A program made the translations under genes and the position numbers. This document shows, in pieces, positions 45,434-53,173 of a stretch of DNA of 64,000 nucleotides. The notes beneath the pieces were generated by a model, which had not been told where the DNA came from, ran no database searches, and saw only the letters and a list, made by a program, of their open reading frames with translations. Source of the DNA: Clostridium sp. DL-VIII (GTDB lineage Bacteria; Bacillota; Clostridia; Clostridiales; Clostridiaceae); assembly GCF_000230835.1 (NCBI RefSeq), contig NZ_CM001240.1, positions 1,186,501 through 1,250,500 of the forward strand. The letters run 5' to 3'. Numbering within the stretch: the stretch's first letter is position 1; every line of letters starts with the position of its first letter.

Positions 45434-46522
45434 ATGAAGAAGCTAGGAATTTCAGTTTATCCAAGCCATAGCAATATAACTCAAATTGTAAACTATATTC
45501 ATTTGGCTGGAAAATATGGATTTAAAAGAATATTTACATGTTTAATCTCTATAGCGGATAGGAATATAGAAGATATAATATCAGAATTTAAAGTTATTAC
45601 AAAAGCTGCAAAGGAAGAAAATATGGAGATCATTGCAGATTTAGAGCCGAACATATTTAAAAAATTAGGTGCTTCTATTTATGATTTGAAAGTATTTAAA
45701 GATATTGGATTAGATGGGATAAGATTAGACATGGGCTTTAGCGGACATGAAGAAGCAATCATGAGTTTTAATGAATACGGACTAAAAATAGAATTAAATA
45801 TGAGTAATGGAACAAAGTATATTGATAATATTTTATCTTATCAAGCTAATCCAAATAATTTATATGGATGTCATAATTTTTATCCACACAAATATACAGG
45901 AATTTCTCTTGAACATTTTATAAAATGCTCAAAACAGTTTAAAGAACTCGGGTTAAACACAGCAGCATTTGTAAATTCAAAAGATGCTAAGTATGGTCCG
46001 TGGCCAGTTTCAGAAGGCCTATGTACATTAGAAATGCATAGAGATCTGGCAATAGATATACAAACTAAACACTTTTTGGCTACTGGATTAATTGATGATG
46101 TAATTATAGCAAATTCCTTTGCATCAGAAGAGGAACTTGAATTGTTGAGCAAATTAAATAAAGAAAAATTGACATTTAAAGTCAACTTTAATGATAGCGC
46201 AACAGAATTAGATAAGAAAATTGTTCTGGAAGAATATCATTTTAGCAGAGGAGACGTTTCTGAATACATGATACGGTCTACACAAAGTAGAGTTAAGTAC
46301 AAAGGAGAAAGTTTTCCAGCAGCAAATACCGTTGATATTAGACGAGGAGATATATTAATTGATTCAGATTTATATACTAGGTATGCAGGTGAGCTTCAAG
46401 TCGCTTTAAAAGATATGAAGAATTCAGGTAAGACTAATGTGATAGGAAGAATAGCAGATGATGAAATATTTTTATTAGATTATATCAAACCTTGGATGAA
46501 CTTTGGCTTTAGGTTAAATTAA
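45434..46522 (+). CDS. MupG/DUF871-family TIM-barrel protein
   Basis: About 362 aa, of the family that includes MupG, the 6-phospho-N-acetylmuramidase that cleaves MurNAc-6-phosphate-GlcNAc after PTS uptake. The N-terminal LGISVYPSHSN is characteristic, as are LDGIRLDMGFSG, CHNFYPHKYTG and FTKxHFLATG-like IQTKHFLATGLID, with a C-terminal cyclophilin-like domain (about 250-362). Its position between the PTS EIIA and EIIC genes implies it handles the imported phosphorylated sugar. Whether that is a muropeptide sugar or a beta-glucoside is open. ATG 45434 follows GGAG. The ATG at 45419 lies ahead of this site. Confidence 0.85.
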   Translation: MKKLGISVYPSHSNITQIVNYIHLAGKYGFKRIFTCLISIADRNIEDIISEFKVITKAAKEENMEIIADLEPNIFKKLGASIYDLKVFKDIGLDGIRLDMGFSGHEEAIMSFNEYGLKIELNMSNGTKYIDNILSYQANPNNLYGCHNFYPHKYTGISLEHFIKCSKQFKELGLNTAAFVNSKDAKYGPWPVSEGLCTLEMHRDLAIDIQTKHFLATGLIDDVIIANSFASEEELELLSKLNKEKLTFKVNFNDSATELDKKIVLEEYHFSRGDVSEYMIRSTQSRVKYKGESFPAANTVDIRRGDILIDSDLYTRYAGELQVALKDMKNSGKTNVIGRIADDEIFLLDYIKPWMNFGFRLN

Positions 46523-46552
46523 TATTTTTATAATAAAGGGGGAATTTTATTT

Positions 46553-47842
46553 ATGAACAAATTTTTTGAGTGGATGGAAGAGCATTTTGTTCCTATAGCA
46601 TCCAGAATTGGCTCTCAGAGGCACCTAGTAGCAATCCGTGATGGTTTTGCTACAATTACACCTTTAATAATTGCAGGCGCTTTTGCGGTATTGTTTAATA
46701 ACTTAGGATTTAAAGGATATCAAAATTTCATGAACTGGTTATTACCAACAGGTTGGACAGCTTGGGGTGGTGCTATATGGAATGGTTCTTTTGGCGTTAT
46801 GTCAATATTAATTGTATTCACAATATCATATCATTTGGCAACATCATACGATAAAGATGGACTAGCAGCTGGAATTGTAGTAACAGCAGCTTCAATAATT
46901 TTGTATTCAACAACTCCTGACGGGGCATTTCCAATGACATTTTTAGGTTCACAGGGTTTGTTTATTGCATTAATAGTAGCATTGGTTGGCACAGAAATCT
47001 TTGTTAAATTAATAGGCAATCCTAGATTAGTAATAAAAATGCCTGAAGGGGTACCACCAGCAGTTGCTAAGTCATTTGCAGCTTTATTTCCATCAATTAT
47101 AATTTTAGCAATAGCAGCAGGTGTTAAGGAATTATTTATGTTAATGCATGTAGCAGATATACATCAAGCTTTATTTTTCACATTACAAAAACCACTACAA
47201 GGAATTGTAGGAAGTTTAGGCGGAGTTCTTATAATAGTTTTCTTAATACAACTATTATGGTTCTTTGGATTGCATGGAGCTAATATACTTGCACCAGTTA
47301 TAAATGCTTTATTGCTTCCATTACTTTTGGCTAATACAGATAAATTAAATGCTGGATTGCAGCCAGAAAACATATTGAATAGTCAATTTCTGGATTCTTA
47401 TGTGAATATGGGAGGTTCAGGAACTACTATAGGATTATTAATTGCCGTATATATTTTAAGAAAGAGGGCAGGATCTCAACAAAGAATGATTGCTAATTTA
47501 GGTATTGGACCAGGATGCTTTAATATTAATGAGCCAGTAATTTTTGGTTTTCCAATAGTTTTAAATCCTATGTACTTCTTCCCATTTATACTTGCTCCAA
47601 TGGCTTCTGTATTAATAGCATATATGCTAACAGCAATAGGATTTGTACCAAAGGTATCATTAATGGCAGGATGGACCACACCACCAATTTTAGGAGCAAT
47701 AATATCTACTAATTCAATTATGGGAGGAGTTACAGCTTTAATATGTTTAGTTGTAAGCGTACTAATATATATGCCATTTGTATATGCTGCAGGCAGGCAA
47801 GCAACCGCTGGAGAAGAAGCTTCGAAAAGTATTAATATGTAA
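46553..47842 (+). CDS. celB: PTS lactose/cellobiose-family EIIC permease
   Basis: A 429-aa membrane permease with about 10 hydrophobic helices. It shows SQRHLVAIRDGFATITPLI at the N-terminus, LHGANILAPV and PGCFNINEPVIFGFPIVLNP (the NEP sugar-binding region, about residues 320-340), all typical of the cellobiose/chitobiose EIIC group. It completes the EIIB-EIIA-MupG-EIIC operon. AAAGGGGGAA precedes ATG 46553. The exact disaccharide is not readable. Confidence 0.93.
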   Translation: MNKFFEWMEEHFVPIASRIGSQRHLVAIRDGFATITPLIIAGAFAVLFNNLGFKGYQNFMNWLLPTGWTAWGGAIWNGSFGVMSILIVFTISYHLATSYDKDGLAAGIVVTAASIILYSTTPDGAFPMTFLGSQGLFIALIVALVGTEIFVKLIGNPRLVIKMPEGVPPAVAKSFAALFPSIIILAIAAGVKELFMLMHVADIHQALFFTLQKPLQGIVGSLGGVLIIVFLIQLLWFFGLHGANILAPVINALLLPLLLANTDKLNAGLQPENILNSQFLDSYVNMGGSGTTIGLLIAVYILRKRAGSQQRMIANLGIGPGCFNINEPVIFGFPIVLNPMYFFPFILAPMASVLIAYMLTAIGFVPKVSLMAGWTTPPILGAIISTNSIMGGVTALICLVVSVLIYMPFVYAAGRQATAGEEASKSINM

Positions 47843-47889
47843 GTTTAATTAAGTGTAAAATTCCACAATTAACTGTAAAACTGCACAAA

Positions 47890-47988
47890 TTGACAAGCAT
47901 AATTGTTAGTGATATAATAAGCAAATATAATTTGGTTTTATACTAATAAATGTACGCAATGGGGCGGATTCTTTTGAATCTGCCTTTT
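47890..47988 (+). ncRNA. Candidate short RNA: consensus promoter followed closely by a terminator
   Basis: TTGACA (47890-47895), exactly 17 nt and TATAAT (47913-47918) form a perfect sigma-A promoter with no gene after it. A hairpin, GGCGGATTC (47963-47971) with GAATCTGCC (47976-47984), is followed by TTTT. This would make an RNA of about 60-65 nt from near 47925. The same hairpin is also the natural terminator of the cel operon. A 16-codon ORF inside has no ribosome site. It may be an sRNA, or a leader of the downstream antiterminator gene. Confidence 0.45.
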
Positions 47989-48276
47989 AATTTTATGTAA
48001 AATTTTTGCAATTAACATAGTAAAATATTTTTCACTATATACTTTACAATAAAATATATATTACGTTAAAATGAATATAAAAAAGTAGAATTATTTAACA
48101 TAAAAATAATATATTTTACAAAGTAAGGAATTAGAAATGGAATTTTTAATTTAAAGAACATATAATAAAAAATTAAGACTTTTATAATGAAATATGTTTT
48201 AATAAATGTGATGCTAGAAATTTTAAACGTAACAATTTAAATTTATATAAATATTAAGTGGTAATAACCTTATGAT
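47989..48276. other. AT-rich gap without recognisable gene
   Basis: Part of the 715-bp gap between the cel operon and the antiterminator gene. Extremely AT-rich, with no ORF having a ribosome site and no RNA family recognised. The repeat element follows directly. Confidence 0.5.
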
Positions 48277-48440
48277 TTAGGCACATGAAAGAAAATAATA
48301 GACCAAAGATGTGGCGCATATTTTGCGTCAGGCAAGGAAGTAAATTCTACTCATAGCGGGTCTATTAGTAAAATTTGCTGACGCAGTATGACACAAAATA
48401 GGTAAGCATACTGGCCTATTATTTTTTTGACTGTGCCTTA
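48277..48440. repeat. Long copy of the dispersed GGCACA-ended palindromic element
   Basis: About 164 bp with inverted ends, TTAGGCACATGAAAGAAAAT at the left and TTTTTGACTGTGCCTTA at the right. The left arm and the complement of the right arm each resemble the 56-57-bp copies at 2903 and 23231 (AATAATAG-CC followed by a TATTTTG-GTC run). The arms enclose about 60 bp with an inner TTGCGTCA / TGACGCA inverted repeat. The whole can fold into one long hairpin. This MITE-like structure has no coding capacity. Confidence 0.65.
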
Positions 48441-48557
48441 GCCTTAAGTCAACAGGAATAAATAAAAGGTATTTTAATTTAGTGAAGAATGAGGTCGCCA
48501 CGTACATAATATATTAAAATTAAATATATTATAATAATTAATAAAAAGGGTGGGAGC

Positions 48558-49412
48558 ATGAGTACAATTATTGATTCAGCAGTCATAATAAAGTCTTATA
48601 ATAATAATATAGTTTCTGTAAAAATGAATGAGAAGGAAAGAGTACTTTTTGGTAAGGGCATTGGATTTGGAAAGAAGCTTGGAGATGTTATTGAGAAAGG
48701 TACTGAAGTTGAGAAAATATTTGTTATTGAAGATGACGATAATTTAAGAAATTTCAAGCAGGTAATTGAAAATGTTGATGAAGAATTTTTAATATTATGT
48801 GAAAAAATGATATCTTATATAGAAGCTGAATTAAAAGAAAACTTGGATGAGAGAATACACATTGCATTAGTGGATCATTTAAATTTTGCACTAAAAAGAT
48901 TGTCCAATAACGAGGAAATAGAAAATCCTTTCATAGTAGAAATTAAAGCTCTATATCCTAAAGAATATAAATTAGGAGAAAAAGTTTCAGAAATTTTACA
49001 AAATGAAACGAAGGTAAGCATTCCAATGGGTGAAATTGGGTTTATAGCATTGCATATACACTCAGCTAGAAATTCTGGAAAAGTATCAAATACAATAAAA
49101 AATACATATTTAATAAATTCTATAATTGGCTTTATAGAAGAGAAGCTAGGAATACAAATAGATAAAACGTCTTTAGATTATGCAAGGTTCTTAACCCACT
49201 TGAAATTTGCAATAAAGAGAATAGCAGCAGATATATCAATCAAAAATGATTTTATAAAAGAAATAAAGTCCAAGTATAAATTATCATATAAAATAGCAAA
49301 AGGAGTATCCAATATATTGATAGATAGATTGGAAAAAGATATTGCTGAAGATGAGATAGCATATTTAGCAATGCATATAGAAAGATTTAGAAGGGCTACT
49401 ATAGAGGCATAA
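48558..49412 (+). CDS. BglG/GlcT-family transcription antiterminator
   Basis: A 284-aa RNA-binding antiterminator. The N-terminal CAT domain (about residues 1-58) contains KERVLFGKGIGFGKK, closest to GlcT. PRD1 (about 65-175) has His in LVDHLNFALKR and LHIHSARN. PRD2 (about 176-284) has His in FLTHLKFAIKR and MHIERFRR. Phosphorylation of these His by PTS proteins controls RAT binding. The two RAT-terminator leaders found 600-800 bp downstream, on EIIA and EIICB, are the likely targets. AAGGGTGGGAG precedes ATG 48558. Specificity (glucose or GlcNAc) is not certain. Confidence 0.92.
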   Translation: MSTIIDSAVIIKSYNNNIVSVKMNEKERVLFGKGIGFGKKLGDVIEKGTEVEKIFVIEDDDNLRNFKQVIENVDEEFLILCEKMISYIEAELKENLDERIHIALVDHLNFALKRLSNNEEIENPFIVEIKALYPKEYKLGEKVSEILQNETKVSIPMGEIGFIALHIHSARNSGKVSNTIKNTYLINSIIGFIEEKLGIQIDKTSLDYARFLTHLKFAIKRIAADISIKNDFIKEIKSKYKLSYKIAKGVSNILIDRLEKDIAEDEIAYLAMHIERFRRATIEA

Positions 49413-49418
49413 AAAAAT

Positions 49419-49450
49419 AGCTAACATATTGAAAATATGTTAGCTGTTTT
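49419..49450. terminator. Bidirectional terminator between the antiterminator and EIIA genes
   Basis: AGCTAACATATT (49419-49430) pairs perfectly with AATATGTTAGCT (49434-49445), with an A-run before and a T-run after. It serves both converging genes. Confidence 0.85.
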
Positions 49451-49939
49451 TTATAAGCTAAAAGTAACTACTTCACTTTGACCTGCAACTACATCTTTAT
49501 TAACATCAGCTTTTAAATCTTTTACTGCATCCATATTTGTAACTAAAACAGGAGTTATTAAAGAAAAACCTTTGCTTAATATAAAATCTCTGTCAATCTT
49601 TATAATTGGTGTCCCAGCTTTAACTTTATTTCCAGCTTCAACTAATTGTTCAAAGCCTTCACCATTTAAGGAAACAGTATCAATTCCTATATGAACTAGC
49701 AATTCAACGCCATTATCTAATGCTAAGGCAAATGCATGTTTAGTGTTAAATACGAGAGCTAGATGTCCATCAGCAGGTGCGACTATGACATTACCAGTAG
49801 GATCTATAGCAACTCCATCCCCAGCCATTCTTTCTGCAAAAACTTGGTCAGGTACCTGTGATAAATCTATTGTTTTACCAGTTACAGGAGCTAATAATTT
49901 TGTTTCATTTGTTGTATTCTTTTTGAAAAAATTAAACAT
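49451..49939 (-). CDS. PTS glucose-family EIIA component (Crr-like)
   Basis: A free-standing 162-aa EIIA-glucose domain. APVTGKTIDLSQVPDQVFAE is at the N-terminus, with VIVAPADGHLALVFNTKHAFAL (first His) and ELLVHIGIDTVSLNGEGF holding the phosphorylated His. It supplies phosphate to the EIICB encoded divergently next door, which lacks a fused EIIA. The short N-terminal leader MFNFFKKNT is typical. The ribosome site AGGAA before ATG 49939 lies in a hairpin (49946-49968). Transcription starts from a consensus promoter and passes a RAT/terminator. Confidence 0.93.
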   Translation of the reverse strand: MFNFFKKNTTNETKLLAPVTGKTIDLSQVPDQVFAERMAGDGVAIDPTGNVIVAPADGHLALVFNTKHAFALALDNGVELLVHIGIDTVSLNGEGFEQLVEAGNKVKAGTPIIKIDRDFILSKGFSLITPVLVTNMDAVKDLKADVNKDVVAGQSEVVTFSL

Positions 49940-49945
49940 ATTTTA

Positions 49946-49968
49946 TATTCCTATAGTTACTAGGAATA
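49946..49968 (-). promoter_or_regulatory. Hairpin covering the EIIA ribosome-binding site
   Basis: On the transcript, TATTCCTA pairs with TAGGAATA (8 bp, 7-nt loop). The second arm contains the AGGAA used to start EIIA translation. It could lower or regulate translation. The evidence is pairing only. Confidence 0.4.
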
Positions 49969-50008
49969 GTCACTTCCTTTCCTTTGTTATTTCATGTGTA
50001 TTAGTAAT

Positions 50009-50071
50009 AAAAAAAAAGCATAAGCTTCCGGAAAAAACGTAAACTTATGCCTGATTTAACAGTAACACATC
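50009..50071 (-). promoter_or_regulatory. RAT antiterminator and overlapping terminator leader of EIIA
   Basis: On the minus strand, GATGTGTTACTG-TTAAAT-CAGGCATAAG (50071-50043) matches the RAT pattern bound by BglG/GlcT proteins (GG-TTGTTACTG-loop-CAGGCA--ACC). Its 3' end overlaps the 5' arm of a terminator: GCATAAG with CTTATGC (50018-50050), followed by nine T (complement of 50009-50017). RAT and terminator are mutually exclusive. Confidence 0.82.
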
Positions 50072-50081
50072 TATATTGATA

Positions 50082-50110
50082 ATTATATTATTTTAAATTA
50101 TTAGTGTCAA
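50082..50110 (-). promoter_or_regulatory. Sigma-A promoter of the EIIA leader
   Basis: On the minus strand, TTGACA (50110-50105), 17 nt and TATAAT (50087-50082). The expected start falls only a few bases before the RAT. Confidence 0.85.
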
Positions 50111-50133
50111 TAATAAAAAAAATCAAAAAGGTA

Positions 50134-50162
50134 TTGATTATAGAGAAAAATTAAGGTAAGAT
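50134..50162 (+). promoter_or_regulatory. Promoter of the EIICB leader
   Basis: TTGATT (50134-50139), 17 nt and TAAGAT (50157-50162). Transcription is expected near 50169, about 14 nt before the RAT. It is back-to-back with the EIIA promoter, with the two -35 boxes 23 bp apart. Confidence 0.65.
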
Positions 50163-50182
50163 ATGTATAAGAAAAATGTGTA

Positions 50183-50252
50183 GGCGTGTAACCGATTAAA
50201 GTGGGCATTAGCTGAAAAGGATAAATTTTCAATTATCCTTTTCGGCTTTTTT
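50183..50252 (+). promoter_or_regulatory. RAT antiterminator and overlapping terminator leader of EIICB
   Basis: GGCGTGTAACCGATTAAAGT followed by GGGCATTAGCT (50183-50213) fits the RAT consensus. GCTGAAAAGGATAA (50211-50224) pairs with TTATCCTTTTCGGC (50233-50246, one G-U), followed by six T: an intrinsic terminator. The first bases of the terminator are the last bases of the RAT, the standard antitermination switch. About 170 nt of untranslated leader then runs to the start codon. Confidence 0.87.
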
Positions 50253-50419
50253 ATTTTCTATAATTATAGTAAATAAAAAAGTCTTTTTTTATTATTTAAG
50301 AAGTTATATTGAGCTTTATAGCCACTTGTGATTTTGTTCTTAATTATGTATTTTAGGATATAAAATCCTTAAAATAAAATTTTATATATCATATATGATG
50401 AAAGGGGAATTATATTATT

Positions 50420-51862
50420 ATGATGAAGTATTTACAAAAACTAGGGAAATCACTAATGCTTCCAGTAGCTTGTTTACCTGTTGCTAGTATATTAATGGGT
50501 ATTGGTTATTGGATTGATCCTACAGGCTGGGGAGCAAATAATGTGGTTTCAGCCTTCCTTTTAAAAGGAGGTAGTGCTTTAATTGACCACATGGGAATCT
50601 TATTTGCAATTGGTGTTGCTGTTGGAATGTCTGATGATAATGATGGAACAGCTGGGCTTGCAGGTCTTGTTGCATGGCTTATGATTACAACTTTATTAGA
50701 TCCAGCATCTGTAGCAATGTTTAAGCACATTGATGTTAAGGAAGTTCCAGCCGCTTTTGGAAAGATTCAAACACAATTTATTGGTATTTTATCAGGATTA
50801 ATTGGTGCATCTTGCTATAACAGATTTAAGGGGGTTAAATTGCCAGATGCATTAGGTTTCTTCAGTGGAAAAAGGTGTGTTGCTATTGTAACAGCATTAT
50901 ATTCAATTATTGCATCAGTAATATTATTTTTCGCATGGCCTATTATATTTGGAGGATTAGTAGCTTTTGGTGAAGCTATTATATCTACAGGTGCAGTTGG
51001 AGCAGGTATTTATGCATTCTTTAATAGATTATTAATACCATTCGGTCTTCACCATGCATTAAATTCAGTATTCTGGTTTGATGTAGCTGGAATTAATGAT
51101 ATTGGTAAGTTCTGGGGAACTACTGGAGGAGGAGTAAAAGGTCAGACAGGTATGTATATGACTGGATTCTTCCCAGTAATGATGTTTGGTTTACCAGCAG
51201 GTGCTTTAGCTATGTATCATACAGCTAAAGATAAAAAGAAAAAAGTAGTTTATGGTTTATTATTAGCAGCAGCATTATCTTCATTCTTCACTGGTGTTAC
51301 AGAGCCATTAGAATTTGCATTTATGTTCTTAGCTCCAGGATTATATTTAGTTCATGCAGGTTTAACAGGACTTTCAGCATTCGTATGTACATTATTACCA
51401 GTAAGAGCTGGATTTAACTTTAGTGCCGGTTTTGTAGATTGGTTCTTAAGTTTCCAAGCTCCAATGGCTGAAAATCCGCTTATGTTAATTCCAATTGGTT
51501 TAGTTGTTGGTGTAATTTACTATGTTGTATTCCGTATAGTAATTACAAAGTTTAACTTAAAGACACCAGGTAGAGAAGATGATGATGCAGAGGAAGTTAA
51601 TGTAAAACTTTCAAATGATAACTTCACTGAAGTAGCAGCTGTCATATTAAGAGGTGTTGGTGGAAAAGAAAATATAACTTCTATTGATAACTGTGTAACT
51701 AGATTACGTTTAGAAGTTAAAGATCAAACATTAGTAGATGAAAAAGTCATTAAATCTGCAGGAATATCAGGCGTAATTAGGCCGGGAAAAACAAGTGTAC
51801 AAGTCGTTGTAGGAACACAAGTACAATTTGTTGCAGATGAATTTAGAAAGTTATGTAAATAA
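50420..51862 (+). CDS. PTS EIICB transporter, glucose/N-acetylglucosamine type
   Basis: A 480-aa fused permease and EIIB. The EIIC part (about residues 1-370) has about 10 helices with LPVACLPVASILMGIGYW, FGLHHALNSVFW and the substrate-site TGVTEPLEFAFMF. The EIIB part (about 400-480) has the phosphocysteine in NCVTRLRLEV and GVIRPGKTSVQVVVG. No EIIA is fused; the divergent gene supplies it. The IICB subgroup includes both PtsG and NagE, and the sequence alone does not settle glucose versus GlcNAc. The presence of nagA/nagB in the window is compatible with GlcNAc. AAAGGGG precedes ATG 50420. Confidence 0.92.
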   Translation: MMKYLQKLGKSLMLPVACLPVASILMGIGYWIDPTGWGANNVVSAFLLKGGSALIDHMGILFAIGVAVGMSDDNDGTAGLAGLVAWLMITTLLDPASVAMFKHIDVKEVPAAFGKIQTQFIGILSGLIGASCYNRFKGVKLPDALGFFSGKRCVAIVTALYSIIASVILFFAWPIIFGGLVAFGEAIISTGAVGAGIYAFFNRLLIPFGLHHALNSVFWFDVAGINDIGKFWGTTGGGVKGQTGMYMTGFFPVMMFGLPAGALAMYHTAKDKKKKVVYGLLLAAALSSFFTGVTEPLEFAFMFLAPGLYLVHAGLTGLSAFVCTLLPVRAGFNFSAGFVDWFLSFQAPMAENPLMLIPIGLVVGVIYYVVFRIVITKFNLKTPGREDDDAEEVNVKLSNDNFTEVAAVILRGVGGKENITSIDNCVTRLRLEVKDQTLVDEKVIKSAGISGVIRPGKTSVQVVVGTQVQFVADEFRKLCK

Positions 51863-51911
51863 AAAGTTATATCATAATTTATAAAACATATCTTAAGTAA
51901 AAGTATCAGAG

Positions 51912-51978
51912 AGTGAAAAAGAGACGTTTAAGAATCATAATGGATTCGTAAAAAATGTTCTCTTTTTCACTTTTTTTA
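51912..51978 (+). terminator. Intrinsic terminator after the EIICB gene
   Basis: AGTGAAAAAGAGA (51912-51924) pairs with TCTCTTTTTCACT (51959-51971), followed by a T-run. The inner loop is long (about 34 nt). Confidence 0.75.
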
Positions 51979-52105
51979 TTTTTGAGTTTATACTTGAAAA
52001 GTATAAAGAAAGTATTTAAAGTAGAGTTAGTACATAAAAATAAGAGGCGTTTTTAAATAAGTATTAATAAGAAATAAAACGATTAGATGAAGAGGGGAGA
52101 GAGCA

Positions 52106-53089
52106 ATGAAGTTATTGAATTCAGTAAATAAGGTGCCAGCTGGAACAATGATTATACCATTATTTGTGGCAGCTATTTTAAATACACTTTGTCCATGGAT
52201 TTTAAGGATAGGTAGTTATAGTCAAGCGCTGCTTTCTGATGATGGATTAAGAATTATCATGTTTTTAACCTTATTATTTACAGGAACTCAGATGAAAGTT
52301 AAAGACATTCCAGAAGCGTTAAAACGTGGAGGTAGTCATGTTCTATTTAAATATTTAGCAGGAGCAGGTGCATATATTCTTGTATTTCATTTCTTTGGAT
52401 ATGAAGGGATTTTAGGAGTATGCAGCTTATCACTATTATGTGCTTTAACAAACAATAATGGAAGCTTATATATGGGGCTCATGGAGAATTATGGAGATCA
52501 TGCTGACATTGTAGCAAGATCCATGTTTAATTTAAATTCGGGACCTATGTTATCATTAATGACTATAGGGGTTTCAGGTGCTAGTTTCATCAGTTGGCAG
52601 GAATATGCGACTATTTTGCTGCCAATATGCATAGGGATTTTACTATCAAGTATTGACGAAGAAATTAGAGTAGCGACAAAAACAGGTAATGCATTAATAT
52701 TACCAATAATGGGATTTATATTAGGAGCTAATATTGATCTTGAGAAAGTTGTAACAGCTGGATTTAGCGGAATTTTACTTTTTATTATAGTAATGCTTGT
52801 AACTGGACCAGTTGCGTTTATTGTAGATCGTTTTATATTAAAGAGGCCGGGATATGGTGGAATGGCAACTGTATCTGTTGCAGGAAACACTATTGCAGTA
52901 CCAGCGATGATTGGACAAATAGTACCTGCTTTTCTTCCATACGTAAAGGTAGCAACTATACAGATATCCTGTGCAGCAATTTTATCTGCAGTTTTATGTC
53001 CTTTTGTTGTGCAGTGGTTTGCAAAGCACTTTGGATGCCCTAAATATGAAAAAGCATTTGGAAAAAATCAAGAAATACCAGCACATTAA
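52106..53089 (+). CDS. kdgT: 2-Keto-3-deoxygluconate permease
   Basis: A 327-aa KdgT-family membrane transporter with about 10 hydrophobic segments. VPAGTMIIPLFVAA near the N-terminus, CALTNNNGSLYMGLM (about residue 112) and the repeated hydrophobic blocks are characteristic. It imports 2-keto-3-deoxygluconate, a product of pectin/hexuronate breakdown, by proton symport. GAGGGGAGAG precedes ATG 52106. No kdgK or kdgA gene is adjacent. The hexuronate-type MFS gene 4.5 kb away suggests a wider sugar-acid interest. Confidence 0.92.
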   Translation: MKLLNSVNKVPAGTMIIPLFVAAILNTLCPWILRIGSYSQALLSDDGLRIIMFLTLLFTGTQMKVKDIPEALKRGGSHVLFKYLAGAGAYILVFHFFGYEGILGVCSLSLLCALTNNNGSLYMGLMENYGDHADIVARSMFNLNSGPMLSLMTIGVSGASFISWQEYATILLPICIGILLSSIDEEIRVATKTGNALILPIMGFILGANIDLEKVVTAGFSGILLFIIVMLVTGPVAFIVDRFILKRPGYGGMATVSVAGNTIAVPAMIGQIVPAFLPYVKVATIQISCAAILSAVLCPFVVQWFAKHFGCPKYEKAFGKNQEIPAH

Positions 53090-53173
53090 AAGAAAATATT
53101 GAAAAACTTTTTTTTATTTTAATTAAAGTTTATAATATCTAATGTACAAATATTTTTGGATGGTGAAATACAT

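Noticed and set aside
47952..48002. 16-codon ORF starting ATGTACGCAATGGGG inside the candidate short RNA
   Set aside because: No ribosome-binding site and no meaningful codon pattern; it overlaps the terminator stem.
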